Shown: positions 7,405-16,310, numbered from the stretch's first letter. The stretch is 64,000 nt of DNA from Kluyvera sp047971185 (GCF_047971185.1 NZ_JBKDZH010000058.1:47891-111890); one strand, 5' to 3'. The notes: generated by a model from the sequence alone, not told the origin. A program made the numbers and translations.

Positions 7405-8355
7405 ATGTCCACAATCAACGATGTATCACGTCTGGCAGGGGTATCTAAAGCCACGGTTTCACGTGTGTTGAGCGGTTCAAGAGGCGTCAAAGAGGCCAGC
7501 CGGCTAGCGGTATTACGGGCGGTTGATGAGCTCAATTATCGGCCAAATGTGATTGCCCAATCGCTGCTGAGTCAATCCACCGGCTGCATTGGCGTCATTT
7601 GCGCCATGGAGAATATTAATCAGACCACCGGCTATCTTTACGCGCTGGAAAAGCAGTTCAGCCAGCATCAAAAGCATCTGCTGCTGCGCTTTGCCAATAC
7701 GCGTACCGGCGTGATGTCCGCGCTGGACGAACTGACCAGCGGGCTGTGCGATGACGTGCTGATTATCGGCGCGCGCTTCCCGCTGGAGGTGGAAAGCGAC
7801 AACGTGGTGCTGATTGACTGCCCGGAAGCGGAGACCGGCAACAGTATCCAGTTTGACCACGTATTTGCCGCGGAAACCGCCTGCAATTACCTCGCCAGCC
7901 AGGGGCGGCGGCAGATTGCGCTGATCCAACCGCTGGGCAGCGGCTTTGCCGACGACGTGCTGCTGGGCTACAAGCACGGGCTGGAGAAAAACTTCCTGCC
8001 GTTTAATCGCAATCTGGTGTTTATGGACAGCAGTTCGTCTACCGTGGCGCTGCAGGAGCTGCTCAATAACGCCAGTCTGGTCAGCTTTAACGCCCTGCTG
8101 GTGGCCGACGAACAGGAAGCGCAGCGGGTGATCCCGCAGCTGCTGGCCTTTAACAAGCGGGTGCCGGAAGACGTGATGGTCTTTAGCCTCGCCGGTTCGC
8201 TGCACCTGCCTGGCATCCCGACCATCCCGGCGATTGAATACTCGATGGACGCTATCGCCGCGCGCATTGTGCACTGGCTGGAAGAAAAAACGCAGACGCC
8301 GGGCCACACCGCGTTTCGCGGGGATTTAATCCTTCCCAATACCCGTCCGCGCTAG
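7405..8355 (+). CDS. LacI-family transcriptional regulator of the PTS locus
   Basis: The protein has 316 residues from the ATG at 7405, preceded by AGGGGAGAAAG; an in-frame ATG at 7384 has no ribosome site. The LacI headpiece is clear (STINDVSRLAGVSKATVSRVLSG, hinge YRPNVIAQSL at about 45-55), followed by a periplasmic-binding-protein-like effector domain. It is divergent from the PTS/porin operon, with GAAACCGGTTTC between them, so it is very likely that operon's repressor. The inducer is probably the phosphorylated or free PTS sugar. Confidence 0.9.
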   Translation: MSTINDVSRLAGVSKATVSRVLSGSRGVKEASRLAVLRAVDELNYRPNVIAQSLLSQSTGCIGVICAMENINQTTGYLYALEKQFSQHQKHLLLRFANTRTGVMSALDELTSGLCDDVLIIGARFPLEVESDNVVLIDCPEAETGNSIQFDHVFAAETACNYLASQGRRQIALIQPLGSGFADDVLLGYKHGLEKNFLPFNRNLVFMDSSSSTVALQELLNNASLVSFNALLVADEQEAQRVIPQLLAFNKRVPEDVMVFSLAGSLHLPGIPTIPAIEYSMDAIAARIVHWLEEKTQTPGHTAFRGDLILPNTRPR

Positions 8356-8364
8356 TTTTTACCG

Positions 8365-8387
8365 CCCGCCGCAGGGTTTGCGGCGGG
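8365..8387 (+). terminator. Hairpin downstream of the LacI-family gene
   Basis: CCCGCCGCA (8365-8373) and TGCGGCGGG (8379-8387) form a 9-bp stem with a 5-base loop, 10 bases after the regulator's stop codon. Only a short T-run follows, so termination may be partial. Confidence 0.6.
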
Positions 8388-8559
8388 GCATTTCCCGCTT
8401 TCACCTTTTTGCCACCCCGCTCACAATATAAAAATAACTCATACCTACCCCCGGATTTTTGAACCGGACAGCGTCGGGCGACTGCCTTACCGTGGACTGA
8501 ACGTTCATCCAATAACACAAACCAGAACATTCAGACCTCCTCTTTAAGGAAGTGACCCT

Positions 8560-9936
8560 ATGAACCTCTCTACCGGTGTAGATGTAAAAGCGTGGATAGA
8601 TGCCCGACCAATCTCGCGCTTTCAGTGGAAAATCCTGTTTCTCTGTTTCGTGATTATCATGCTCGACGGCTACGACGCCGCGGTGATGGGCTTTATCGCC
8701 CCGGCGCTGCTGGAGGACTGGGGCATCAGCCGCGCGGCGCTCGGGCCCATCCTCGGCGCCGCGATGTTCGGCGTGGCGCTGGGTGCGCTGATTGCCGGGC
8801 CGCTGGCCGATCGCTACGGGCGCAAGCGGATTCTGCTGGCCTCGGTGGCGCTGTTTGGTCTCTTCAGCCTGGCGGCGGCAATGGCGCAAACGCCGACGCA
8901 GCTGGCGCTGCTGCGTTTCCTGACCGGGCTGGGCCTGGGGGCGGTCATGCCAAACTGTGTGACGCTGGTGGCGGAATACATGCCGGAACGGCGTAAAGGG
9001 CTGATGATTACGCTAATGTACAGCGGATTTAACGTCGGCTCCGGGCTGGGTGGCTTCATCGCCGCCGCGCTGCTGTCGCACTACAGCTGGCACTCGGCGC
9101 TGATTTTCGGCGGCGCGCTGCCGCTTATCGTACTGCCCTTTATGCTGGTGATGCTGCCGGAATCCGCCATGAATATGGTGGCGCGACGCCTGCCGGGGGC
9201 GGAAATCGCCCGCGTGCTGAATCGGATGGGGGGAAGCTTTGCCGCCAGCACGCTGTTTACCCTCAGCACGCCGGAAATCTCCCGTCATGCCAAAGTGATC
9301 CAGCTATTCCGCGGCGGCTATGCGCGCGGAACGGTCGCGCTGTGGCTGACCTATTTCATGGGCCTGTTTGTGATTTACCTGCTGAACGGCTGGCTGCCGA
9401 CCATTCTGCGCTCCGGCGGCCTGTCGCTGCAGCAGGCGGCGATCATCACCGGCCTGTTCCAGCTCGGCGGCCCGCTGGGCGGTATTCTGGTGGGCTACCT
9501 GATGGATCGCACTTCGGCGAAAGTGGTGATCGCGGCAACCTATTTCCTTGGCTGCCTGTGTCTGCTGTCGCAGGGGCTGATGGACTTCGGCTCGGCGGCG
9601 CTGTCGGTGCTGATCTTTATCAGCGGCATGTGCATTAACGGCGCGCAGAACGGCCTGCAGGCCTATTCACCGGCCTACTATCAGACCGAAATTCGCGCCA
9701 CCGGCGTAAGCTGGATGCACGGTATTGGCCGCATCGGCGCGATTTTAAGTTCGACGCTCGGTGGCGTCATCATGCTGGCAGTACCGGGGCACTCGTCGAT
9801 TTTCCTCGTGCTGGCGCTACCGGCCTGTCTGGCGGCGGCCTGCATCCTGATGCACCGTATGAATTCGCGTAACGTGGCGCAGACGCCGCGTGCGGCGGGC
9901 GATGTTGCGTTATCGCAAACCGCCTCTCATCGATAA
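8560..9936 (+). CDS. Aromatic acid:H+ symporter (AAHS-type MFS), probable gallate transporter
   Basis: This 458-residue MFS protein carries the AAHS markers LDGYDAAVMGFIAPAL in helix 1 and GPLADRYGRKR (motif A) between helices 2 and 3, as in PcaK and GalT. It has twelve predicted helices and a hydrophilic C-terminal tail. It is the first gene of a block followed after 13 nt by the GalA-like dioxygenase, so it most likely imports gallate or a related hydroxybenzoate. AAGGAAGTGA precedes the ATG. The 170-base upstream region has no other gene and should hold the promoter for galT-galA. Confidence 0.85.
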   Translation: MNLSTGVDVKAWIDARPISRFQWKILFLCFVIIMLDGYDAAVMGFIAPALLEDWGISRAALGPILGAAMFGVALGALIAGPLADRYGRKRILLASVALFGLFSLAAAMAQTPTQLALLRFLTGLGLGAVMPNCVTLVAEYMPERRKGLMITLMYSGFNVGSGLGGFIAAALLSHYSWHSALIFGGALPLIVLPFMLVMLPESAMNMVARRLPGAEIARVLNRMGGSFAASTLFTLSTPEISRHAKVIQLFRGGYARGTVALWLTYFMGLFVIYLLNGWLPTILRSGGLSLQQAAIITGLFQLGGPLGGILVGYLMDRTSAKVVIAATYFLGCLCLLSQGLMDFGSAALSVLIFISGMCINGAQNGLQAYSPAYYQTEIRATGVSWMHGIGRIGAILSSTLGGVIMLAVPGHSSIFLVLALPACLAAACILMHRMNSRNVAQTPRAAGDVALSQTASHR

Positions 9937-9949
9937 GTGGAGTTAACCT

Positions 9950-11221
9950 ATGGCCAGAATTATTGGCGGAATTGCCGTCTCCCATACCCCGACCATTGGC
10001 TTCGCGGTCGATCATCATAAACAGCACGACGCGGCGTGGGCGCCGATCTTTGAGAGCTTTGAGCCGCTGCAGCGCTGGCTCGCCGAGAAAAAGCCGGATG
10101 CGCTGGTGTATATCTTTAACGACCATGTGACCGCTTTTTTCTTCGACCACTACTCCACCTTCGCGCTGGGGATTGATAACGAATACGGCGTCGCCGATGA
10201 GGGGGGCGGCCCGCGCAATCTGCCGCCGATCAAAGGCAACGCCGCGCTGTCGCGCCATATTGGCAGCAGCCTGATGGCCGACGAGTTTGATATGTCGTTC
10301 TTTATGAACAAAAAGCTCGATCACGGGCTGTTTTCGCCGCTGTCGGCGCTGCTGCCCTGGCAGAGCGGTGAATGGCCGACCAACGTGGTGCCGCTACAGA
10401 TTGGCGTGCTGCAATTCCCGGTGCCGAGCGCGCGCCGTTGCTACAAGCTTGGCCAGGCGCTGCGTCGGGCGATTGAGAGCTTCCCGGAGGATATCAGCGT
10501 CGCCATTGTGGCCACCGGCGGGCTATCGCATCAGGTGCACGGCGAGCGCTGCGGTTTTAACAACACCGAGTGGGACGCGCAGTTCGTCGATATGCTGGTC
10601 AACGATCCGCAAAAACTGACCGAAATGACGCTGGCGGAATACGCCGAGCTGGGCGGTATGGAAGGCTCGGAGGTGATCATGTGGCTGGTGATGCGCGGCG
10701 CGCTGTCGGCCAACGTCAGCGAAACCTGGCGTGATTACTATCTGCCGTCGATGACCGGTATCGCCACGCTGATTCTGGAAAACAACGCCCGTCTGCCGCC
10801 GGTGGACACGTTGACGCGCCATCGCCAGCATATGGCGCGCCAGCTGGCGGGGGTGGAAAAGCTGCCCGGTACCTATCCGTTTACCCACGAGCGCAGCCTC
10901 AACGGTATGCGGCTGAACGCCTTTCTGCACAAGTTGACGCAGCCCGCGTGGCGCGAGCGTTTCCTCCATGCGCCGCAGGCGCTGTACGATGAAGCTGAGC
11001 TCAGTGAGCAAGAACAGCAGCTGCTGACGGCGCGCGACTGGCGTGGCCTGATCCAGTACGGCGCCAGTTTCTTCCTGCTGGAAAAAATGGGCGCGGTGGT
11101 CGGCGTGTCGAATCTGCATATCTACGCCGCCATGCGCGGGCAGACGCTTGACGAGTTCCAGAAAACCCGCAACCAGCAGGTGACCTACTCGGTCGCGGGG
11201 ACAAAAACGCCGGCCCGTTAA
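9950..11221 (+). CDS. galA: Gallate dioxygenase (GalA-like), fused LigB-LigA type II extradiol dioxygenase
   Basis: This 423-residue protein combines the two subunits of protocatechuate 4,5-dioxygenase. A catalytic LigB domain covers residues 1 to about 280, and a LigA-like helical domain about 320-415 (LNAFLHKLTQPAWRERFL...LLTARDWRGLIQYGASFFLLEK). Likely iron ligands are His12 in SHTP and His59 in NDHVTAFF. Another conserved histidine lies in GGLSHQVHG near residue 190. It opens the ring of gallate to 4-oxalomesaconate. The fused layout and the galBCD-like neighbours favour gallate over protocatechuate. Its stop overlaps that of the convergent LysR gene in TTAA. Confidence 0.88.
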   Translation: MARIIGGIAVSHTPTIGFAVDHHKQHDAAWAPIFESFEPLQRWLAEKKPDALVYIFNDHVTAFFFDHYSTFALGIDNEYGVADEGGGPRNLPPIKGNAALSRHIGSSLMADEFDMSFFMNKKLDHGLFSPLSALLPWQSGEWPTNVVPLQIGVLQFPVPSARRCYKLGQALRRAIESFPEDISVAIVATGGLSHQVHGERCGFNNTEWDAQFVDMLVNDPQKLTEMTLAEYAELGGMEGSEVIMWLVMRGALSANVSETWRDYYLPSMTGIATLILENNARLPPVDTLTRHRQHMARQLAGVEKLPGTYPFTHERSLNGMRLNAFLHKLTQPAWRERFLHAPQALYDEAELSEQEQQLLTARDWRGLIQYGASFFLLEKMGAVVGVSNLHIYAAMRGQTLDEFQKTRNQQVTYSVAGTKTPAR

Positions 11222-12453
11222 CCGGCCGCCACCTGCTGGCGGATAAAGTTCACCAGCGCCTGGGTGGCGGGCGAGGGCAGGCTGCCTTCGCGGAAGGTCA
11301 GCCCGATGCGTCGGCGCGTATTGGGCAGCTTCACCGGCAGGACGGTCAGCAGATGATTATCTATCTCAAAGCGCATCTGGCTGGCGGAAACGGCGGCCAG
11401 CAGCGGCGAGTCGAGCAGCAGCCCGCGCACCATCGCGGCGTCGCCGGTTTCCACCACCGGCAGCGGCTGCGGCAGGCCCAGCGCGACAAAGGCCTGGTCC
11501 AGTAGATGGCGCGCCGGGGCGTTGCTGCGCGGCAGTACCCACTGGGCGTTCGTCAGCTGGCTGAGCGGATCCGGGTGGCTGAGCAACGGGTGATCGTTAC
11601 GTACCAGAATCAGCATCTCTTCTTCAAACAGCGCCTCGCAGCTTAGCTCCGGCAGGGCGTCATGCTGGCGCAGCGCGCCGATAATAAAATCAATATTCCC
11701 TGCCCGCATGTCCGACACCAGGGATTCATACGGGCTTTCGTTGGTCAGAATGCGAATGCCGGGATGCTGCGCCAGAAAGGCGCCGATCGCCGCCGGTAGC
11801 AGCTGCGTGCGGCTGAGCGGTAGCGCGCCAATGCGCACGTTCCCTACCAGAACTCCGCGTCTGGCCGCCAGATCGTCCCAGATGTGCGCCAGTTCATTCA
11901 ATGCGCGGCTGACGCTGGGGTAGAGCGCATCGGCAGCGGCCGTTGGCCTCACCCCCTCCGGCGTGCGCCGAAACAGCGCCGATCCGGCTCCCTTTTCCAG
12001 AATCTTCAGCGCCGCGCTGATGGCAGGCTGCGTCACGCCCAGCTGGTTAGCGACGGTCTGGGTATGGTTGATGTGGTAGAGCTGAATAAAAATCTCCAGC
12101 CGCCGGGTATTAAACAGCCAGCCGGCATCGGGCAGCTCTTTGCGCGGCCCGGCGCGCTCTTTTAGCCGCTGCATCAGCGCCGGGACGGCCTGCAAATCGT
12201 CAATGGCCCGCAGCGCGCGCGGTAAAATGCACCTGCCGTATTCCGTTAGCACCATCCCGCTGTAATGGCGTTCGAACAGGGTGACGTCGAGCGTCGCCTC
12301 CAGATCGCGTATAGCGCGGGTAATCGCCGACTGGGTGCGGAATAAGTCGTCGGCGGCGCGGGAAACGCTGCCGCGGCTGGCAACCTGACAAAAGAACCGC
12401 AACTGCATGATATTCATATCTTTATAGTTTTTTCTCTGCATCATGCTAATCAT
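11218..12453 (-). CDS. LysR-type regulator with two DNA-binding domains, probable gallate regulator
   Basis: The protein has up to 411 residues. The usual LysR helix-turn-helix is at about 14-72 (MQLRFFCQVASRGSVSRAADDLFRTQSAITRAIRDLE). A second complete LysR-like one follows at about 115-170 (RLEIFIQLYHINHTQTVANQLGVTQPAISAALKILEK). The effector-binding domain begins near 195. Normal LysR proteins are about 300 residues with one such domain. The ATG at 12453 follows AGAGAAG very closely; ATGs at 12444, 12441 or 12417 are alternatives and keep both domains. It sits between the dioxygenase and hydratase genes and is divergent from galB, consistent with control of the gallate genes. Confidence 0.85.
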   Translation of the reverse strand: MISMMQRKNYKDMNIMQLRFFCQVASRGSVSRAADDLFRTQSAITRAIRDLEATLDVTLFERHYSGMVLTEYGRCILPRALRAIDDLQAVPALMQRLKERAGPRKELPDAGWLFNTRRLEIFIQLYHINHTQTVANQLGVTQPAISAALKILEKGAGSALFRRTPEGVRPTAAADALYPSVSRALNELAHIWDDLAARRGVLVGNVRIGALPLSRTQLLPAAIGAFLAQHPGIRILTNESPYESLVSDMRAGNIDFIIGALRQHDALPELSCEALFEEEMLILVRNDHPLLSHPDPLSQLTNAQWVLPRSNAPARHLLDQAFVALGLPQPLPVVETGDAAMVRGLLLDSPLLAAVSASQMRFEIDNHLLTVLPVKLPNTRRRIGLTFREGSLPSPATQALVNFIRQQVAAG

Positions 12454-12573
12454 CTTCTCTTGCCGGGTGATTTATCATCAACATAAATAAAAATCATAGC
12501 CTTCGCAAGTTAACGAATTACCCGCTGCGTCCCGGACATGACAAGCTGGAAAAAAACCAAGAAGGAAGCCCAC

Positions 12574-13314
12574 ATGTCTACTCTGATTACCCCCAAAAGC
12601 GCCCTTATCGTCAGTGCTCACTCGGCGGATTTCGTCTGGCGTGCGGGCGGCGCTATTGCTCTGCACGCCGAGCAAGGCTACCAGGTGCATATTGTCTGCC
12701 TGTCGTTCGGCGAACGCGGCGAATCCGCAAAGCTGTGGCGCAAGGGCAATATGACCGAACAAAAAGTGAAGCAGCATCGCCAGCAGGAAGCGCAGGCGGC
12801 GGCCGATATTCTCGGTGCGAGCGTGGAGTTTTTTGATATCGGCGATTACCCGCTGCGCGCCGACAAAGAGACGCTGTTCCGCCTGGCGGACGTCTACCGC
12901 CGCGTGCAGCCGCACTTTGTCCTCACCCATTCGATGCACGATCCGTACAACTACGATCATCCGCTGGCCTCTAACCTGGCCCAGGAGGCGCGCATTATCG
13001 CCCAGGCGGAAGGCTATCGTCCCGGCGAGCCGGTAGTGGCCGCGCCGCCGGTCTACTGCTTTGAGCCGCATCAGCCGGAGCAGTGCAACTGGAAGCCGGA
13101 CGTGCTGCTGGATATCACCAGCGTGTGGGAGAAAAAGTACCGCGCCATCCAGTGCATGCAGGGGCAGGAGCATCTGTGGGAGTACTACACCCGCGTGGCG
13201 CTGCAGCGCGGCGTGCAGGCGAAGCGCAACATCGGCATTACCGCCGCGCGTGATATCAGCCATGCGGAAGGCTTCCAGAGCATCTTCCCGCGCGTAACGG
13301 GGGACCTGGCATGA
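12574..13314 (+). CDS. galB: 4-oxalomesaconate hydratase (GalB-like, PIG-L fold)
   Basis: The protein has 246 residues from the ATG at 12574, which has AAGGAAG 6 nt upstream; an earlier in-frame ATG (12538) lacks a site. The PIG-L/LmbE deacetylase fold is shown by SALIVSAHSADFVWRAGG (the metal-site AHxxD motif) and by YDHPLA later. GalB of Pseudomonas putida uses this fold to hydrate 4-oxalomesaconate (enol form) to 4-carboxy-4-hydroxy-2-oxoadipate. It starts the operon galB-galC-galD-DUF1932 and overlaps galC by 4 nt. The name depends on context, as PIG-L proteins are diverse. Confidence 0.82.
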   Translation: MSTLITPKSALIVSAHSADFVWRAGGAIALHAEQGYQVHIVCLSFGERGESAKLWRKGNMTEQKVKQHRQQEAQAAADILGASVEFFDIGDYPLRADKETLFRLADVYRRVQPHFVLTHSMHDPYNYDHPLASNLAQEARIIAQAEGYRPGEPVVAAPPVYCFEPHQPEQCNWKPDVLLDITSVWEKKYRAIQCMQGQEHLWEYYTRVALQRGVQAKRNIGITAARDISHAEGFQSIFPRVTGDLA

Positions 13315-14024
13315 ATTTACTCAATAAAAAAGGCGTCGCCATTCGCCATATTCCGCGCACCGACGGTGGCAAATTACGTCAGTTTGCCACGGCGGGCGTC
13401 GCGACGATTCACGAATCCCACGCGCGTCAGGGGCTGATGAACCCGCATATTCGCCCGATTCAGCAGGGCGCCAGCCGCGCGGGCAATGCCGTCACGGTGC
13501 TGGTGACGCCGGGCGATAACTGGATGTTCCACGTGGCCGTTGAGCTATGCCAGCCGGGCGATATCCTGGTGGTCGCCCCAACGTCACCCTGCGGTGACGG
13601 TTTCTTCGGCGATCTGCTGGCGACCTCGCTACAGGCGCGCGGCGTGATTGGCCTGGTGGGCGATATCGGCATTCGTGACTCCCAGACGTTGCGAGAGATG
13701 GGCTTTGCGGTGTGGTCGCGGCAGGTCTATGCCCAAGGGACGGTGAAAGAGACCCTCGGATCCGTCAACGTGCCGCTTATCTGCGGCGGCCAGCTGGTGG
13801 TGCCGGGAGACGTGGTGGTGGCCGATGATGACGGCGTGGTGGTGGTGCCGCACGCGCTGGCGGATACGGTGCTGGCGAAGGCGGAGAGCCGCATCGCCAA
13901 CGAAACGGCGAAGCGCGAGCGGATGCGCAGCGGCGAGCTGGGGCTGGATATCTACGCCATGCGCCCGCGTCTGGCCGAGAAGGGGCTGCGCTATTTTGAT
14001 TCGGCTGAAGAGGTGAGGGATTAA
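13311..14024 (+). CDS. galC: 4-carboxy-4-hydroxy-2-oxoadipate aldolase (GalC-like)
   Basis: This 237-residue protein belongs to the RraA-like class II pyruvate aldolase family. The active-site run GDLLATSLQARGVIGLVGDIGIRDS (about 100-125) supplies the Gly-Asp-Leu-Leu and Arg-Asp residues that bind pyruvate and the divalent metal. It cleaves CHA to pyruvate and oxaloacetate and may also decarboxylate oxaloacetate. Its ATG overlaps the galB stop, pointing to translational coupling; galD follows after 1 nt. Confidence 0.88.
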   Translation: MNLLNKKGVAIRHIPRTDGGKLRQFATAGVATIHESHARQGLMNPHIRPIQQGASRAGNAVTVLVTPGDNWMFHVAVELCQPGDILVVAPTSPCGDGFFGDLLATSLQARGVIGLVGDIGIRDSQTLREMGFAVWSRQVYAQGTVKETLGSVNVPLICGGQLVVPGDVVVADDDGVVVVPHALADTVLAKAESRIANETAKRERMRSGELGLDIYAMRPRLAEKGLRYFDSAEEVRD

Positions 14025-14025
14025 C

Positions 14026-15099
14026 ATGGCGCAGCGCAGAATTCCCTGCCTGTGGATGCGGGGCGGCACCTCGAAGGCGGCCTGCTTTCTGGCCTCCGAT
14101 CTACCCACGTCGCCTGAACAGCGCGACGCGGTACTGCTGGCGGTGATGGGGTCGCCGGATCCCCGGCAGATTGACGGTATCGGCGGCGCGGATCCGCTCA
14201 CCAGCAAGGTGGCGATTATTCAGCCCTCAACGCGCCCGGATGCCGACGTGGACTATCTCTTCGCCCAGGTCAACGTCGATCGCGCGGTGGTCGACTACGG
14301 CCAGAACTGCGGCAATATTCTGGCGGCAGTGGGGCCGTTTGCCATCGAACGGGGGTTGGTAGCGCGGGTTGCGCCGATGACGCAGGTGCGGGTGCACATG
14401 GTTAATACCGGACAGATTGCGATCGCCGACGTGCCCTGCTCGGCGGAAGGCGTGGAGTACGGCGGTGAGGCGCGTATCGACGGCGTGCCGGATACCGCCA
14501 GCCCGATAATCCTGCACTTCCTTGATATTGCCGGTGCGACCTGCGGCGCGCTGCTGCCAACCGGCAACGTGGTCGATCGTTTTGAGGGGATCGACGTCAC
14601 CTGCATTGATAACGGTATGCCGGTGATCCTGCTACGGGCCAGCGATCTCGGACGATCGGGCTATGAAACCCGTGAACAGCTGGACGCCGATGTGGCGCTC
14701 AAGCAGCGGCTCGAATCCATTCGCCTGCAGGCGGGGCCACGGATGAATCTTGGCGACGTATCCCAGCGCAGCGTACCGAAAATGACGCTGATTGCCGAGC
14801 CGCGTGACGGTGGGGCAATCAGCTGCCGAACCTTTATTCCTCACCGCTGCCACGCCTCGATTGGCGTGTTCGGCGCGGTGAGCGTCGCCACCGCCTGCCT
14901 GCTGCCCGGTTCGGTAGCGCAGGGGCTGGCTAAGGTCACTGACGCGCACGAACTGATGGTCAGCGTCGAGCATCCTGGCGGCGAGTTTAGCGTAGCGCTG
15001 CAGCGTGGTGATGACGGCGGGCTGGCGGGCTGTGGGCTGCTGCGGACCGCCCGGCTGCTGTTCGCTGGGGATGTGTTTATTCCGGCAACCCGGGAGTGA
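14026..15099 (+). CDS. galD: 4-oxalomesaconate tautomerase (GalD-like, PrpF family)
   Basis: The 357-residue protein starts MAQRRIPCLWMRGGTSKAACF, the PrpF-family signature (CxWMRGGTSK). It also has MGSPDPRQIDGIGGADPLTSKVAI and NCGNILAAVGPFAIE, which supply the usual catalytic Cys and Lys. GalD converts the keto form of 4-oxalomesaconate made by the dioxygenase into the enol form used by GalB. It lies directly behind galC, and its stop overlaps the ribosome site of the next gene. Confidence 0.88.
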   Translation: MAQRRIPCLWMRGGTSKAACFLASDLPTSPEQRDAVLLAVMGSPDPRQIDGIGGADPLTSKVAIIQPSTRPDADVDYLFAQVNVDRAVVDYGQNCGNILAAVGPFAIERGLVARVAPMTQVRVHMVNTGQIAIADVPCSAEGVEYGGEARIDGVPDTASPIILHFLDIAGATCGALLPTGNVVDRFEGIDVTCIDNGMPVILLRASDLGRSGYETREQLDADVALKQRLESIRLQAGPRMNLGDVSQRSVPKMTLIAEPRDGGAISCRTFIPHRCHASIGVFGAVSVATACLLPGSVAQGLAKVTDAHELMVSVEHPGGEFSVALQRGDDGGLAGCGLLRTARLLFAGDVFIPATRE

Positions 15100-15101
15100 A
15101 G

Positions 15102-15974
15102 ATGAGACATATTGCGTTTATCGGTTTTGGCGAAGCGGGAACTATTCTGGCGAGCGAGCTGGCGGGCCTGCATTCGGTGGTGGTGTGGGATAAAAAATTC
15201 ATTGGCGCGGAACGCGATGCGATGCTGGCAAAGGCCGAGCGGTGCGGCGTGCGGGCAGCGAGCTCGCTGGCGGAGGCGCTCGACGGCGCAGGGTGGGTGT
15301 TTTCCACCGTCACTGCCGGTTCGGCGCTGGACGTGGCGGTGCAGAGTGCGACGCTTATGCAGAGCGGGCAGTTCTTTCTCGATCTTAACTCGGTGGCGCC
15401 GGACACCAAGCGTCAGGCCGCTCGCGCCTTTGCGCCCGGCGTGTACGTGGATGTGGCGGTAATGGCGCCGGTCCCGCCCGCGCGGATGAAAACCCCGCTG
15501 CTGGTGGGCGGCCCGCAGGCGGAGTCGGTGACCGATGTGCTGAATCAGCTGGGGTTTAACGCCCGCTACGGCGATACGGCGGTGGGTAAAGTGTCTGCCA
15601 TCAAAATGTGTCGCAGCGTGATGATTAAAGGGCTGGAGGCGCTGACCACCGAATGCCTGTTTGCCGCGCGCGAGTACGGCGTTGAAGAGGAGGTGCTGGC
15701 CTCGCTGCACGCCAGCTTCCCCTCGCTGGGCTGGGATGGCGCATTTGCGGGCTATCTGATTAGCCGCGTCGCCGAGCACGGCGTGCGCCGTAGCGAAGAA
15801 ATGGAAGAGGTCGTGAAAACCCTGCGCGATGCGGGCGGCGAAGGGATGATGAGCCAGTCTACGGTGCGGGTCCAGCGCGGCTTACCGCAGCAGATGCGCG
15901 AGCGCGGTCTCGATTACGCCGGGCTTGAACCCTTCAACTGGCAGTCGCTAGCGGACTCCTTAAAGGGGCGGTGA
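15102..15974 (+). CDS. 6-phosphogluconate dehydrogenase-like oxidoreductase with DUF1932 domain
   Basis: The protein has 290 residues from the ATG at 15102, with GGGAG about 6 nt upstream; a GTG at 15096 is possible. The Rossmann motif is IAFIGFGEAGTIL (about 4-16), with DLNSVAPDTK further on and a helical C-terminal DUF1932 domain (VSAIKMCRSVMIKGLEALTTECL, Lys in the usual catalytic position). It is the last gene of the galBCD operon. The known gallate route needs no dehydrogenase, so its role is open: it may reduce or oxidise a pathway intermediate or serve a related aromatic substrate. Confidence 0.8.
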   Translation: MRHIAFIGFGEAGTILASELAGLHSVVVWDKKFIGAERDAMLAKAERCGVRAASSLAEALDGAGWVFSTVTAGSALDVAVQSATLMQSGQFFLDLNSVAPDTKRQAARAFAPGVYVDVAVMAPVPPARMKTPLLVGGPQAESVTDVLNQLGFNARYGDTAVGKVSAIKMCRSVMIKGLEALTTECLFAAREYGVEEEVLASLHASFPSLGWDGAFAGYLISRVAEHGVRRSEEMEEVVKTLRDAGGEGMMSQSTVRVQRGLPQQMRERGLDYAGLEPFNWQSLADSLKGR

Positions 15975-16027
15975 CCGCATTCTACAAACGGTAATGATGA
16001 GCCGCGCATCAATGTCGGTAGCCCGGA

Positions 16028-16309
16028 CTATTTCGCCGGGCACTGAATCTCGCGAATCGCCTTCTCATAGGCCGCGCGATCGTTCTTATCCAGCGCCCGC
16101 GTCGCGCTGTGCACCGCCGTTTTGTTCTCTGCCGAATCCAGAATCTGGTTGGCAAACTGGGTATCACTCATCCCGCCGCTGGCAGGGCAGTTCTGCTTCA
16201 CGTCTTTCACCACCTGCTGCTTTTGCTGCTCGAATTTCAGCCCTTCCAGCGGCGCGGCAAATGCCACCGCAGGCAGCATCAGGCAGACGGCGAGACAGAT
16301 CTTTTTCAT
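16028..16309 (-). CDS. yicS: YicS family small periplasmic protein
   Basis: This 93-residue protein has a signal peptide (residues 1-18, ending AFA before AP). The mature part is about 75 residues with two cysteines (in KQNCPAS and IQCPAK) that probably form a disulfide. It resembles E. coli YicS in size, cysteine placement and position between nepI and yicL. The function is unknown. A GCCCGG/CCGGGC hairpin (16021-16041) spans its stop codon and may end both this transcript and the convergent gallate operon. The sequence match to YicS is weak. Confidence 0.7.
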   Translation of the reverse strand: MKKICLAVCLMLPAVAFAAPLEGLKFEQQKQQVVKDVKQNCPASGGMSDTQFANQILDSAENKTAVHSATRALDKNDRAAYEKAIREIQCPAK

Positions 16310-16310
16310 G

